From: an uncultured Planctomycetota bacterium
GTDB taxonomy: Bacteria; Planctomycetota; Planctomycetia; Pirellulales; Thermoguttaceae
Length of the DNA stretch: 38,146 nucleotides
Assembly: GCA_900317365.1 (NCBI GenBank)
Contig: ONGM01000263.1
Span: forward strand, 1 to 38,146
Direction: 5' to 3'
Below are positions 16,193 through 24,063 of this stretch, one piece after another. Below the pieces are notes generated by a model. It was not told the origin of the DNA and did not search any database. It worked only from the letters and a program-made list of their open reading frames with translations. The position numbers were made by a program, and so were the translations under genes. The first letter of the stretch is position 1; each line of letters starts with the position of its first letter.

Positions 16193-16765
16193 ATGAACGG
16201 CAGTTATTCAACCAGTCCGGCGAGGATCAAGCCGAAGAAATCGATGGTCAAACCTCTGTGTCCTCAGATAGGGTCGATGCATCCGAAGTATATTTGGCAA
16301 CGCTTCGTTTTCAATTTGGGTTACAGTACGCCGATGTGGAAGGCGTTTTGTCAGATCATGAACAACGGCGATTCCAATCCTGCGGTCGTATGCAATCTTC
16401 AGCCATTGCTCGTCGCGGCTTATTCTTTCGATTGCGACTGCGCCGTACTAATTCGGTATCCCGACGATTTCGCGCAGAAGTTCAAGCTTCAAAAAGGCTC
16501 GCGTTTGCTGAGCGTGAACACCTATTCCGAGGATTCCGAACCCGACGTTGTTCAGGGCTCGCGAAGTTCCCGCAACTGGGGTGCGTTCCAACCGCGAATC
16601 GCGAATTTTCTCACGGAAGACGTTAAGTCGGTTCAGCGTCGTATGAACGATTTTTCGCTTGACATTTGGGATTACGTCTATCAGTGCGGCGTCGAGTACG
16701 CCAAACGTTTCCCGCATCAAGCGCGAAGCGCCAATCCGATGTTCCTCGAATACGTCAAATATTAA
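16193..16765 (+). CDS. Hypothetical protein
   Basis: The 190-residue protein has no signal peptide, membrane helix or motif I recognise. It has a basic N-terminus, two cysteine-containing stretches (CPQ near 23 and the CDC pair in SFDCDCAVLIRYPDD), a Trp/Phe-rich first half (HPKYIWQRFVFNLGY) and a helical C-terminus with DFSLDIWDYVYQCG. AAGGAAACGG stands just before the ATG. It is a single-gene unit with a strong terminator after it. Codon use is like that of the core genes, not like the island upstream, so it is probably native. Confidence 0.7.
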   Translation: MNGSYSTSPARIKPKKSMVKPLCPQIGSMHPKYIWQRFVFNLGYSTPMWKAFCQIMNNGDSNPAVVCNLQPLLVAAYSFDCDCAVLIRYPDDFAQKFKLQKGSRLLSVNTYSEDSEPDVVQGSRSSRNWGAFQPRIANFLTEDVKSVQRRMNDFSLDIWDYVYQCGVEYAKRFPHQARSANPMFLEYVKY

Positions 16766-16803
16766 CGATTTCGCAACGACGAAAAGCGAGACGACTCCAA
16801 GAC

Positions 16804-16851
16804 AAGGGGCGAAAACAATTGATTTTCAAAAGTTTTCGCCCCTTATTCTTT
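16804..16851. terminator. Bidirectional intrinsic terminator between convergent genes
   Basis: AAGGGGCGAAAAC (16804-16816) pairs perfectly with 16832-16844 (13 bp), followed by ATTCTTTATT. It lies between the 16193 gene and the gmd gene, which ends at 16884. Confidence 0.85.
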
Positions 16852-16883
16852 ATTGAGAGATCGTTTCGAGACAGGGTAGGGTT

Positions 16884-17936
16884 TTAATTGTTCGCGCGTT
16901 CGCGTTTGGCGAGTTCGACGTCGTTTTTGAGCATGTCTTGGACGAGCGTTTCAAAGGAATGTTTAGGGCGCCATCCGAGTTTTTCGCGCGCTTTCGAGGA
17001 GTCCCCGCAAAGGTAATTGACTTCGGTCGGTCGAAAGAATTCCGGGGCGATTTCAACGAGCGTCTTGCCGCTTCGACGGTCGACGCCCTTTTCGTCGACG
17101 CCGGTTCCGCGCCAGACGAGGTCGTAGTCGAGGTCGCGAAAGACGATCTCGAGAAATTCACGCACCGAATGCTGTTCGCCGGTCGCGAGCACGTAATCGT
17201 CAGGCGAATCTTGCTGAAGCATGAGAAACATCCCTTCGACGTAATCTTCCGCGTGTCCCCAGTCGCGTCGGGAATCGATATTCCCCATTCGCAAAGTCTC
17301 TTGCAACCCTTCGCGAATCCGCGCCGCGCCGCGCGTTATCTTGCGCGTTACGAAGTTTTCGCCGCGCAACGGACTTTCATGATTGAAAAGAATCCCGTTG
17401 CACGCGAAGATTCCGTACGCTTCGCGATAGTTGACCGTCGTCCAATAGGCGTACAATTTCGCAATAGCATAAGGGCTTCGCGGCGCGAAGGGCGTCGTCT
17501 CGCGTTGCGGCTTTTCGCGAACGTCCCCGAAAAGTTCCGAAGTCGACGCCTGATAGAACCGCGTCTTCTTTTCGAGACCGAGGCGACGGATTCCTTCCAA
17601 AAGGCGCAATGTTCCGAGTCCGTCGACGTTCCCTGTGAGTTCGGGCACGTTAAAGGATTCTCGCACGTCCGACTGGGCCGCGAGATTGAAGATTTCGTCC
17701 GGCTCGTACGTTTCAAGAATACCAATGAGCCCGGCGCCGTCGGTTAGGTCGCCAGGTACGAACTGGAGCTCGGCGCCGTTTTCCTGCCGTCCAGGCGTTA
17801 GATCCGCCAGCCTCGACATATTCGAAGTGGAAGAACGTCGCACCAACGCGCAAACGCGTCGACCTTCCGAAAGTAGTTTCCGAATGAGATACGATCCGTC
17901 TTGACCGGTCGCTCCCGTTACGAACGAAGTCTTCAT
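16884..17936 (-). CDS. gmd: GDP-mannose 4,6-dehydratase
   Basis: This 350-residue extended SDR enzyme converts GDP-D-mannose to GDP-4-keto-6-deoxymannose, the first step to GDP-fucose, GDP-rhamnose and related sugars. Seen: the NAD(P) motif GATGQDG (8-14), the active-site STSELFG (T132, E134), Y156-x3-K160 in YAIAKLYAYW, and NHESPLRGENFVTRKI, all diagnostic of Gmd. The start at 17936 follows AAGGAGG by 11 bases. A longer in-frame start to 18017 has no such site and adds a Ser/Arg-rich tail unlike Gmd. The common AAQSHV is AAQSDV here (residues 87-91). No fucose synthase gene follows. It lies downstream of fabH on the same strand with a 114-base gap. Confidence 0.93.
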   Translation of the reverse strand: MKTSFVTGATGQDGSYLIRKLLSEGRRVCALVRRSSTSNMSRLADLTPGRQENGAELQFVPGDLTDGAGLIGILETYEPDEIFNLAAQSDVRESFNVPELTGNVDGLGTLRLLEGIRRLGLEKKTRFYQASTSELFGDVREKPQRETTPFAPRSPYAIAKLYAYWTTVNYREAYGIFACNGILFNHESPLRGENFVTRKITRGAARIREGLQETLRMGNIDSRRDWGHAEDYVEGMFLMLQQDSPDDYVLATGEQHSVREFLEIVFRDLDYDLVWRGTGVDEKGVDRRSGKTLVEIAPEFFRPTEVNYLCGDSSKAREKLGWRPKHSFETLVQDMLKNDVELAKRERANN

Positions 17937-18050
17937 TATGCCGCTCGCCTCCTTAATAGAAAACGACGAAACGTCCAACATCCGCGTCGAACGTCTCGTC
18001 GCCATACGCGCCCTCATTGTAGCGCCAACCGCGACTTGAGCAAGTCGCCG

Positions 18051-19049
18051 TTACCAGACGATGTAATTGCCGCCGTAGGTCAGTCCCGCCCCGAAACCGG
18101 CGAGAAGGAGTTTGTCCCCCCGCGTCAGAAGCCCGCCGCGATTCATTTCGTCTAGCGCGATCGGAATCGACGCCGACGCCGTGTTCGCAACGCGCTCGAC
18201 GTTAATATAGAACTTATCGTCGTTCTCAAAGCCGAGACGCGTTCCCGCTGAATGGATAATTCGATAGTTCGCCTGGTGCGGCACGATCTTCGCAACCTCG
18301 TCCATCGTGAGATTATTGCGTTCGAGAAGCGTGGAGACGACCTCCGCTATCGCCTTGATCGCGAACGTATAAACCTGCTGCCCGCCCATCTGCAAGACGT
18401 GCGCCAACGGATGATGGAGCGAGTCCGACGAACGATACCCGCCTTCGAGAAGCAAGTGCTTCCCCCCTGCGCCGTCGGCCATCATTACGGAATCAACGAT
18501 ACCGCTTTGCGGAACAGCGGAGTCGTCGTATTCCGGACGAATCACGACGGCGCCCGCGCCGTCTCCGAAGAGAATGCACGTTTTATGATCGTTCCAGTCG
18601 ACGTTTCGGGACATGACTTCCGTCGCGACGAGAAGAATCGGACGCGTAAAGCGCGGGTTATAATAGTAGTTTTTCGCGATTTCAAGGTTGTAGATGAACC
18701 CGCAACACGCGGCGCTCATATCGAACGCGGCGGCGTTTGTCGCGTTGAGTTTGTCTTGGAGAATGCACGCGGTGAGCGGCGTAGGGGCGTAGTCCGGGGT
18801 CGCCGTGCTGACAATAATCAGCCCCAAATCATCCGCCGCGATTCCCGCCTGATCCATAGCGCGACGAGCGGCGACGAGTCCCATTGCCGAAGCGGATTCG
18901 TCGGGCGCCGCGATATGCCGGGCGTGTATCCCCGTGTGAGAATAAATCCATTCGTCGGACGTTTTTGGCAACCGCTCCGCTAATTCGTCGTTTGACACGA
19001 CGCGTTCCGGCAGGTAGGATCCCGTTCCAGCTATAATTGCTCGAACCAT
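18051..19049 (-). CDS. fabH: 3-oxoacyl-ACP synthase III
   Basis: The 332-residue protein condenses an acyl-CoA primer with malonyl-ACP to begin fatty-acid chains. The catalytic triad is visible: C115 in SAACCGF, H258 in VPHQANYRI and N289 in ERVANTASASIP, plus the glycine-rich C-terminus LLLAGFGAGLTYG. Length and layout are those of FabH. The start MVRAIIAGTGSYLPE at 19049 fits the family. An in-frame start at 19118 would add 23 atypical residues. Related priming synthases for other acyl products share this pattern, so the pathway is likely but not certain, as no other fab genes are near. A promoter lies at 19131-19159. Confidence 0.92.
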   Translation of the reverse strand: MVRAIIAGTGSYLPERVVSNDELAERLPKTSDEWIYSHTGIHARHIAAPDESASAMGLVAARRAMDQAGIAADDLGLIIVSTATPDYAPTPLTACILQDKLNATNAAAFDMSAACCGFIYNLEIAKNYYYNPRFTRPILLVATEVMSRNVDWNDHKTCILFGDGAGAVVIRPEYDDSAVPQSGIVDSVMMADGAGGKHLLLEGGYRSSDSLHHPLAHVLQMGGQQVYTFAIKAIAEVVSTLLERNNLTMDEVAKIVPHQANYRIIHSAGTRLGFENDDKFYINVERVANTASASIPIALDEMNRGGLLTRGDKLLLAGFGAGLTYGGNYIVW

Positions 19050-19130
19050 GATTTCGCTCTTGTTCGTAAATTCAAATTGATCGCCGCGTCGTTTGACGTC
19101 TCGCAACGCGTCGATCACTCCTTTTGGGCG

Positions 19131-19159
19131 ATACTAGTCATAGTTCGAAACGGCGTCAA
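19131..19159 (-). promoter_or_regulatory. Candidate promoter of fabH
   Basis: Minus strand: TTGACG (plus 19159-19154), 17-base spacer, TAGTAT (plus 19136-19131), about 80 bases before the fabH ATG. Confidence 0.5.
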
Positions 19160-19238
19160 TATGAATTTCTTGACGCGCGCGTTATCGCAAGTTTTTTACC
19201 GGACGTTTTCAACTGCTTGACAAGCATGACGTTGCGAT

Positions 19239-20252
19239 CTACGACGTCGTTTCGTCAACGACGAACTCGCGTTCGACGACGGAAAAAAACTCTTCTTCCG
19301 TTGAAACGCGGCCGATTTTATCGCGGAAATTTCGTCCGCCGGGTCGACCTTTGGAGTAATGACAGGCGAATTTTCGCATGAGCACGACGCCGCGTTCTTT
19401 TCCGAAGCGTTTTGCGACGAGCGCGTAATGCGTGAGAAGTAGTTCGCGCTGCTCGCGCAACGTCGGTTCAGGCGGAGGCGTTTCGCCTCGAATGAGGCAG
19501 GCGATTTCGCGGAAGATCCACGGACGATCCAAACCTCCGCGTCCGATCATCACGCCGTCGACAGGGTAGCGTTCGAGTCGATCGACGGCGTCTTGAGCGG
19601 AGCGCACGTCGCCGTTTCCAATGAGTGGGATCGATTTCAAGGCGTCCTTGACTTTGGCGATTTCGTCCCAATCCGCGACGCCGGAATACATTTGCTTTGC
19701 GGTTCTTCCGTGCACGGTAATCGCTGCGGCGCCGGCGTCTTCAACGGCTTGCGCGACGTCGCGCGCGTTGACGGAGTCGGCGGCGAGACCGAGCCGAATT
19801 TTAGCGGTAGCGGGAACGGGCGCGCAAGCTCGCGCGACGCGTTCGACGATTTCGCCGATTTTTTCAGGGTATCGCAGAAGGTATGAACCGCTTGCGGAGC
19901 GTTTTGCGATGGCCGGCGCTGGGCATCCGAAGTTCAGATCGACGACGCTAGCGCCGTACTCGTGCGCGAGTTTTGCGGCGAGTCTTTCCAAATCGTCGGG
20001 CGAGTTGTCCCAGATCTGAACGGCGAGCGGCTTCGGTTCGTCTTTAACGCCCCAGAGTCTTGCGAGCTGTTCGTCGCCGTCGTCTCCGACGTGCGCGAAC
20101 GCGCGAGCGCTGACCATTTCCGTAGCGATGAGTCCGACCCCGCCGAGAAGTCGTAGCAGTTCTCGGTGCGCGTAGTTTGTGTATCCCGCCATAGGCGCGG
20201 ATAGAATAGGGGGCGAAACGACGAGTCCGCCGATCTTGAAGGACGTTTTCAC
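19239..20252 (-). CDS. dus: tRNA-dihydrouridine synthase (DusB-like)
   Basis: The 337-residue flavoenzyme reduces uridines in the tRNA D-loop using FMN and NAD(P)H. Seen: APMAGYTN (19-26) for FMN binding, DLNFGCP (105-111) with the catalytic C110, AKIRLG, ITVHGRTAKQMYSG and IGNGDV followed by GVMIGRGGLDRPWIF, the usual run of Dus TIM-barrel motifs. After the cysteine, the common VKKVxKxxxGAAL is PAIAKRSASGSYLL, a mild divergence. The C-terminus has the small helical domain with MRKFACHYSKG. Subtype B is inferred from overall likeness. Confidence 0.9.
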   Translation of the reverse strand: MKTSFKIGGLVVSPPILSAPMAGYTNYAHRELLRLLGGVGLIATEMVSARAFAHVGDDGDEQLARLWGVKDEPKPLAVQIWDNSPDDLERLAAKLAHEYGASVVDLNFGCPAPAIAKRSASGSYLLRYPEKIGEIVERVARACAPVPATAKIRLGLAADSVNARDVAQAVEDAGAAAITVHGRTAKQMYSGVADWDEIAKVKDALKSIPLIGNGDVRSAQDAVDRLERYPVDGVMIGRGGLDRPWIFREIACLIRGETPPPEPTLREQRELLLTHYALVAKRFGKERGVVLMRKFACHYSKGRPGGRNFRDKIGRVSTEEEFFSVVEREFVVDETTS

Positions 20253-20628
20253 AGGGATTCCTTGACGTTTGGTATTCTTGCGACTTTTGACGAAGCGCGA
20301 TTGTCATTATCGAGGTCGAATCGGACGCCGTTGCGAGTCGGGTGTTGCGAGTCGTGGGAGCGTTCGAAGGACTTGCGCGTTCCGCAGAGTAATCTTTCAA
20401 ACGATTACGCCGATTGTAACGGTTTATTAAAAGGCGACAAGCGCGGAGCGTTGCAGAAGAGATCGTAAAACTTGACGTTTAATTGCTGGGGATTATAATC
20501 GACGATATGCCGTTCGCGCGCGACGTACGTTTTTCGCGACGCGGTACGATTGACTTCGACGAACACGGTTCGCGTTTCCGACGCTTGCGTCGGAGAATGG
20601 ACGGCGCCGTTAGGAAGAGGAATAGTCT
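20253..20628. other. Intergenic region between dus and the aldolase-like gene
   Basis: This divergent 376-base gap holds the promoter at 20472-20499 and a leader of about 120 bases for the plus-strand operon. The 11-mer GTTGCGAGTCG occurs twice near 20330-20355. I see no gene and no clear promoter for dus. Confidence 0.5.
20472..20499 (+). promoter_or_regulatory. Promoter of the aldolase-hisS-ispH operon
   Basis: TTGACG (20472-20477), 16-base spacer, perfect TATAAT (20494-20499). This is the best sigma70-like pair on the plus strand of the window. The leader of about 120 bases before the first ATG is long. Confidence 0.68.
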
Positions 20629-21618
20629 ATGAGATCGCTTTGGAGCCTGTTGAATCCGCAAATTAAAGTTCTCGATTGCACGGTGCGCGACGGCGGACTG
20701 ATTAACGATCACTACTTTAGTTACGAATTTGTGTCGGCGATTTATCGCGCGTGCGTCGATTCGTGCGTCGATTACCTTGAACTCGGTTACAAGAACTCCG
20801 ACAAGCTTTTTTCCCCGGACGCGAACGGCGCTTGGAAATTCTGCAAAGAAGACGATATTCGTCGAATCGTCGGGGACAATCCGACGGATCTGAAGCTTGC
20901 GTGCATGATCGACGCGACAAAATCCGATTGGAAGACGGCGGTAGTCCCGAAATCGCGGAGCGCGCTCGATATGATTCGCGTCGCGTTTTACGCTCACCAA
21001 GTCGACGAAGCGATCGCCATGATCGAAGATTCTTACGAAAAAGGCTACGAGGTGAGCGCGAATCTGATGGCGGTAACGTCGATTTCGGAAACGGAGATCG
21101 ACGCGGTTCTGGATCGTCTCGTGAAGTCTCCGGCGGCGGTCTATGTCATCGTCGATTCCTTCGGATCGCTGACGCCGCAACAGACGAAGTATCTCACGGA
21201 GAAGTATATGTTGCGCGCGAAGGAAGCCGGTAAAGAGGTGGGAGCGCATTTCCACAACAATATGCAGCTTGCGTTTTCGAACACGCTTGCAGCGGCGGAG
21301 CTCGGCGCGACGCGACTCGACGCGTCTTTCGGCGGACTTGGGCGCGGGGCCGGGAATTGCCCTCTCGAACTTCTGCTCGACGTCGTGAATCCGAACCGTT
21401 ACAAGTTGCGGCACGTTTTTGAGACGCTCGAAAGCGAAATTCTTCCGCTTCAGAAAGAAATCGAGTGGGGACCGTACCCTCAGTTCATTATGACAGGTCA
21501 GTTCAACACGCATCCGCGCAGCGCGATCGCGGCGCGCAAATCGCTTGAAACGCGAGATCGCTACGCGCAGTTTTTCGACAAGCTCGACGGGGAAGCGTCG
21601 GAAGTGAAATCCAAATAG
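20629..21618 (+). CDS. DRE-TIM metallolyase-type aldolase-like protein
   Basis: The 329-residue protein is a TIM barrel of the HMG-CoA lyase / 4-hydroxy-2-oxovalerate aldolase superfamily. Seen: LDCTVRDGG (15-23), where R20-D21 match the RD of the superfamily motif, and the metal-binding HxH at H207 and H209 in GAHFHNNMQLAF, followed by DASFGGLGRGAGNCPLE, the usual anchor near the active site. These enzymes cleave or make C-C bonds next to a keto acid with a divalent metal. The substrate is unknown, and the partner acyl-aldehyde dehydrogenase of catabolic aldolases is absent. AGGAAGAGG lies 8 bases before the ATG. It heads a transcript with hisS and ispH. Confidence 0.8.
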   Translation: MRSLWSLLNPQIKVLDCTVRDGGLINDHYFSYEFVSAIYRACVDSCVDYLELGYKNSDKLFSPDANGAWKFCKEDDIRRIVGDNPTDLKLACMIDATKSDWKTAVVPKSRSALDMIRVAFYAHQVDEAIAMIEDSYEKGYEVSANLMAVTSISETEIDAVLDRLVKSPAAVYVIVDSFGSLTPQQTKYLTEKYMLRAKEAGKEVGAHFHNNMQLAFSNTLAAAELGATRLDASFGGLGRGAGNCPLELLLDVVNPNRYKLRHVFETLESEILPLQKEIEWGPYPQFIMTGQFNTHPRSAIAARKSLETRDRYAQFFDKLDGEASEVKSK

Positions 21619-21678
21619 TCGGCGCGCGTTGTTGTTGCGCCGGATCGCTCATAGGTAGGAATAAAGGTTATACAAATA

Positions 21679-23067
21679 ATGGCGACGTCAGAGAATCAAC
21701 CGAAAAAAAAGCTCATCGAACCGCGCACTTTGAAAGGGTTTCGCGATTTTTTACCGGAAGCGATGATTCCGCGCGAAAGACTGATCGAGCGCGTAACGAA
21801 GACATACCGCAACTACGGTTTTTGTCCGATCGACACGCCCGTTTTGGAATACCTTGAAATCCTTCTCGGCAAAGGGAGCGACGAAACGGACAAGCAGCTG
21901 TATCGTTTTAAGGATTCCGGCGGCCGAGAAGTCGGCATGCGCTTCGATCTGACGGTTCCTTTCGCGCGTTTTTCCGCGCAGCATCTTGCGGAGATCGGCC
22001 AACCGTTCAAGCGATATCACCTTGCGAAAGTTTGGCGCGGCGAAAACACTCAAGCGGGACGCTATCGCGAGTTCATGCAATGCGATTTCGACACGATCGG
22101 TACGACGAGCGTTTTTTCCGACGTAGAGACCGCAATGGTCATTAACGACGTCGTTGAGCGCGTCGATTTGCGCACGGAAGACAGCTTTACGAAGTTCAAG
22201 ATTCACGTCAACAGCCGTAAGATTCTCAACGGCGCGCTTGAAAAGATCGGGCTTTCGGATCGTTCGACCGCCGTTTTGCGCGCGCTCGACAAGCTGGCGA
22301 AAATAGGCGCCGATCGAGTCGTTGAGGAAATGAAAGAGACCGCTTCGGCGACGGAAGAGCAGGCGCGTTCGATTCTCGCCGTCGCGACCGCCGAAGGGTC
22401 GAACGAAGCCGCGCTCGCCCGAATCGAGAAACTTTTGGAAGGCTCCGAACTCGGGCTTGAAGGCGTCGCCGACTTGCGTCAGATTCTCGACTCGACGGCG
22501 TCGGCGGGTATTCCGAAAGAACGTTTCGTGGTCGACGTTTCGATCGCACGCGGACTCGATTATTACACGGGTACGATTTTCGAGACGTTCCTCGACGAGA
22601 TTCCGCAACTCGGAAGTATCTGTAGCGGCGGACGTTACGACAACCTCGCCGAACTTTACACGAAACAAAAACTTCCAGGAATCGGCGCGTCCCTCGGACT
22701 CGATCGACTCTTCGCCGGGCTCGAAGAGCTTGGCATGGTCGAGAAGACCGCGACGACGGTGGACGTCTTTATTCCGATGTTCGACGCTTCCCTCGCGACG
22801 CGTTACGTTACGCTCGCCGCCGGGTTGCGCCGCAAAGGAATTGGCGTCGAACTGTATCCGGAGGCGAAGAAGCTCGGACAACAGTTGAAGTACGCCGATA
22901 AGAAAGGCTTTAAGGTCGCGCTCGTTATCGGCTTGGACGAATCAGCGCGCGACGTCGTCAATCTTAAAGACCTGCGTTCCGGCGGACAGTTAGAAGTTTC
23001 AGCGGAAATCGAGAGTCTCGCGAGCAAAATCCATTCCGTTTTGTCCGACGGATTGGATCCGCAGTAA
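21679..23067 (+). CDS. hisS: Histidyl-tRNA synthetase
   Basis: This 462-residue class II synthetase charges tRNA-His. Motif 2 is in the segment KRYHLAKVWRGENTQAGRYR, the histidine-specific RGLDYYTGTIFE motif is clear, and motif 3 appears as GIGASLGLDRLF. The C-terminal anticodon-binding domain (DVFIPMFDASLATRYV onward, KLGQQLKYADKKG) is complete. A helical insertion between about 180 and 260 is normal. It starts 60 bases after the aldolase-like gene and is followed by ispH after 33 bases, all in one direction. Confidence 0.97.
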   Translation: MATSENQPKKKLIEPRTLKGFRDFLPEAMIPRERLIERVTKTYRNYGFCPIDTPVLEYLEILLGKGSDETDKQLYRFKDSGGREVGMRFDLTVPFARFSAQHLAEIGQPFKRYHLAKVWRGENTQAGRYREFMQCDFDTIGTTSVFSDVETAMVINDVVERVDLRTEDSFTKFKIHVNSRKILNGALEKIGLSDRSTAVLRALDKLAKIGADRVVEEMKETASATEEQARSILAVATAEGSNEAALARIEKLLEGSELGLEGVADLRQILDSTASAGIPKERFVVDVSIARGLDYYTGTIFETFLDEIPQLGSICSGGRYDNLAELYTKQKLPGIGASLGLDRLFAGLEELGMVEKTATTVDVFIPMFDASLATRYVTLAAGLRRKGIGVELYPEAKKLGQQLKYADKKGFKVALVIGLDESARDVVNLKDLRSGGQLEVSAEIESLASKIHSVLSDGLDPQ

Positions 23068-23100
23068 AAGGGCGTTCCGCGCAACGGAAAGGAGCGAGAT

Positions 23101-23949
23101 ATGAAAGTTACGTTGGCTGATCCGCGCGGGTTCTGTTCCGGCGTGAATCGCGCGCTCAATATTTTAACGACCACCGTTAAAAGCGCGAACGAGCCGATTT
23201 ACGCATACCATGAAATCGTGCACAATATGTGGGTAGCGCGAGACTTTCAGCGTCGCGGCGTCGTCTTTATCGATTCTCTCGACGCCGCGCCTGACGGCGC
23301 TATTCTGCTCTTTTCCGCACACGGCGTCTCGCCTCAAGTTCGCGCGGAAGCCGCCGCGCGCAAAATGAAGACGATCGACGCCACGTGTCCGCTCGTCCAT
23401 CGCGTGCACGATCTCGTGCGACAATACGCCGCCGACGGCTATAAAATCGTGCTTATCGGGAAAAAAGGGCACGACGAGGTGGTCGGAACGCTCGGCGAAG
23501 CGCCTGACGTCGCCGTGCTCGTCTCCACAACCGACGACGTCGCCGCTCTTGACTTCCCGCCTGACGTCAAGCTCGCGTACATGACTCAGACGACCCTTTC
23601 CGTCGACGAAGTTTCGCGAATCGTCGACGCGCTCCGCCGGAAGTACCCGCAAATCGAAGCGCCTCCGCACAACGGGATTTGCGACGCCACGCAGCGTCGG
23701 CAAGAGGTTGTGCGACGACTTGCCCCGGAACACGACGTCGTTATCGTTATCGGAAGCGTGAACAGCTCCAATTCCCAACGCCTGGTTGAAGTCGCGCGAT
23801 CCGTCGGCAAGCCCGCCTATCTCGTCGATCGCGTGGAAGATTTGCCCTGGAGCGCCCTGACGCCTGAGTCATCCGTGCTTCTCACCGCAGGAGCGAGCGC
23901 GCCGGAGAAAGTCGTTCAGACGTGCGCGCAATTCCTGCGCGATATTTAA
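23101..23949 (+). CDS. ispH: 4-hydroxy-3-methylbut-2-enyl diphosphate reductase
   Basis: This 282-residue [4Fe-4S] enzyme makes IPP and DMAPP in the last step of the MEP isoprenoid pathway. The three cluster cysteines are C12 (GFCSGV), C96 (DATCPLV) and C194 (GICDAT). H124 and E126 of GHDEVVGTLGE are the proton-relay pair, and TQTTLS and VNSSNSQRL match the diphosphate-binding loops. Length is normal. AAAGGAG stands 8 bases before the ATG. The terminator 70 bases later ends the operon. Confidence 0.96.
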   Translation: MKVTLADPRGFCSGVNRALNILTTTVKSANEPIYAYHEIVHNMWVARDFQRRGVVFIDSLDAAPDGAILLFSAHGVSPQVRAEAAARKMKTIDATCPLVHRVHDLVRQYAADGYKIVLIGKKGHDEVVGTLGEAPDVAVLVSTTDDVAALDFPPDVKLAYMTQTTLSVDEVSRIVDALRRKYPQIEAPPHNGICDATQRRQEVVRRLAPEHDVVIVIGSVNSSNSQRLVEVARSVGKPAYLVDRVEDLPWSALTPESSVLLTAGASAPEKVVQTCAQFLRDI

Positions 23950-24018
23950 GATATTTAAGACGCGATATTGAAAAGACGACGCCTTAACGAAAGGTTTCAA
24001 ATCAAGATTGCGACGATC

Positions 24019-24055
24019 GCAAGCGGACGCTTAGATTTCGTCCGCTTGCGTTTTT
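24019..24055 (+). terminator. Intrinsic terminator after ispH
   Basis: GCAAGCGGACG (24019-24029) pairs perfectly with 24039-24049 (11 bp), followed by GTTTTT. On the minus strand no T run follows, so it should not end the convergent gene. Confidence 0.88.
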
Positions 24056-24063
24056 ACGCGACG

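Noticed and set aside
20479..21513. Minus-strand open frame of about 340 codons
   Set aside because: It is antisense to the aldolase-like gene, which has clear catalytic motifs, a promoter and a ribosome-binding site.
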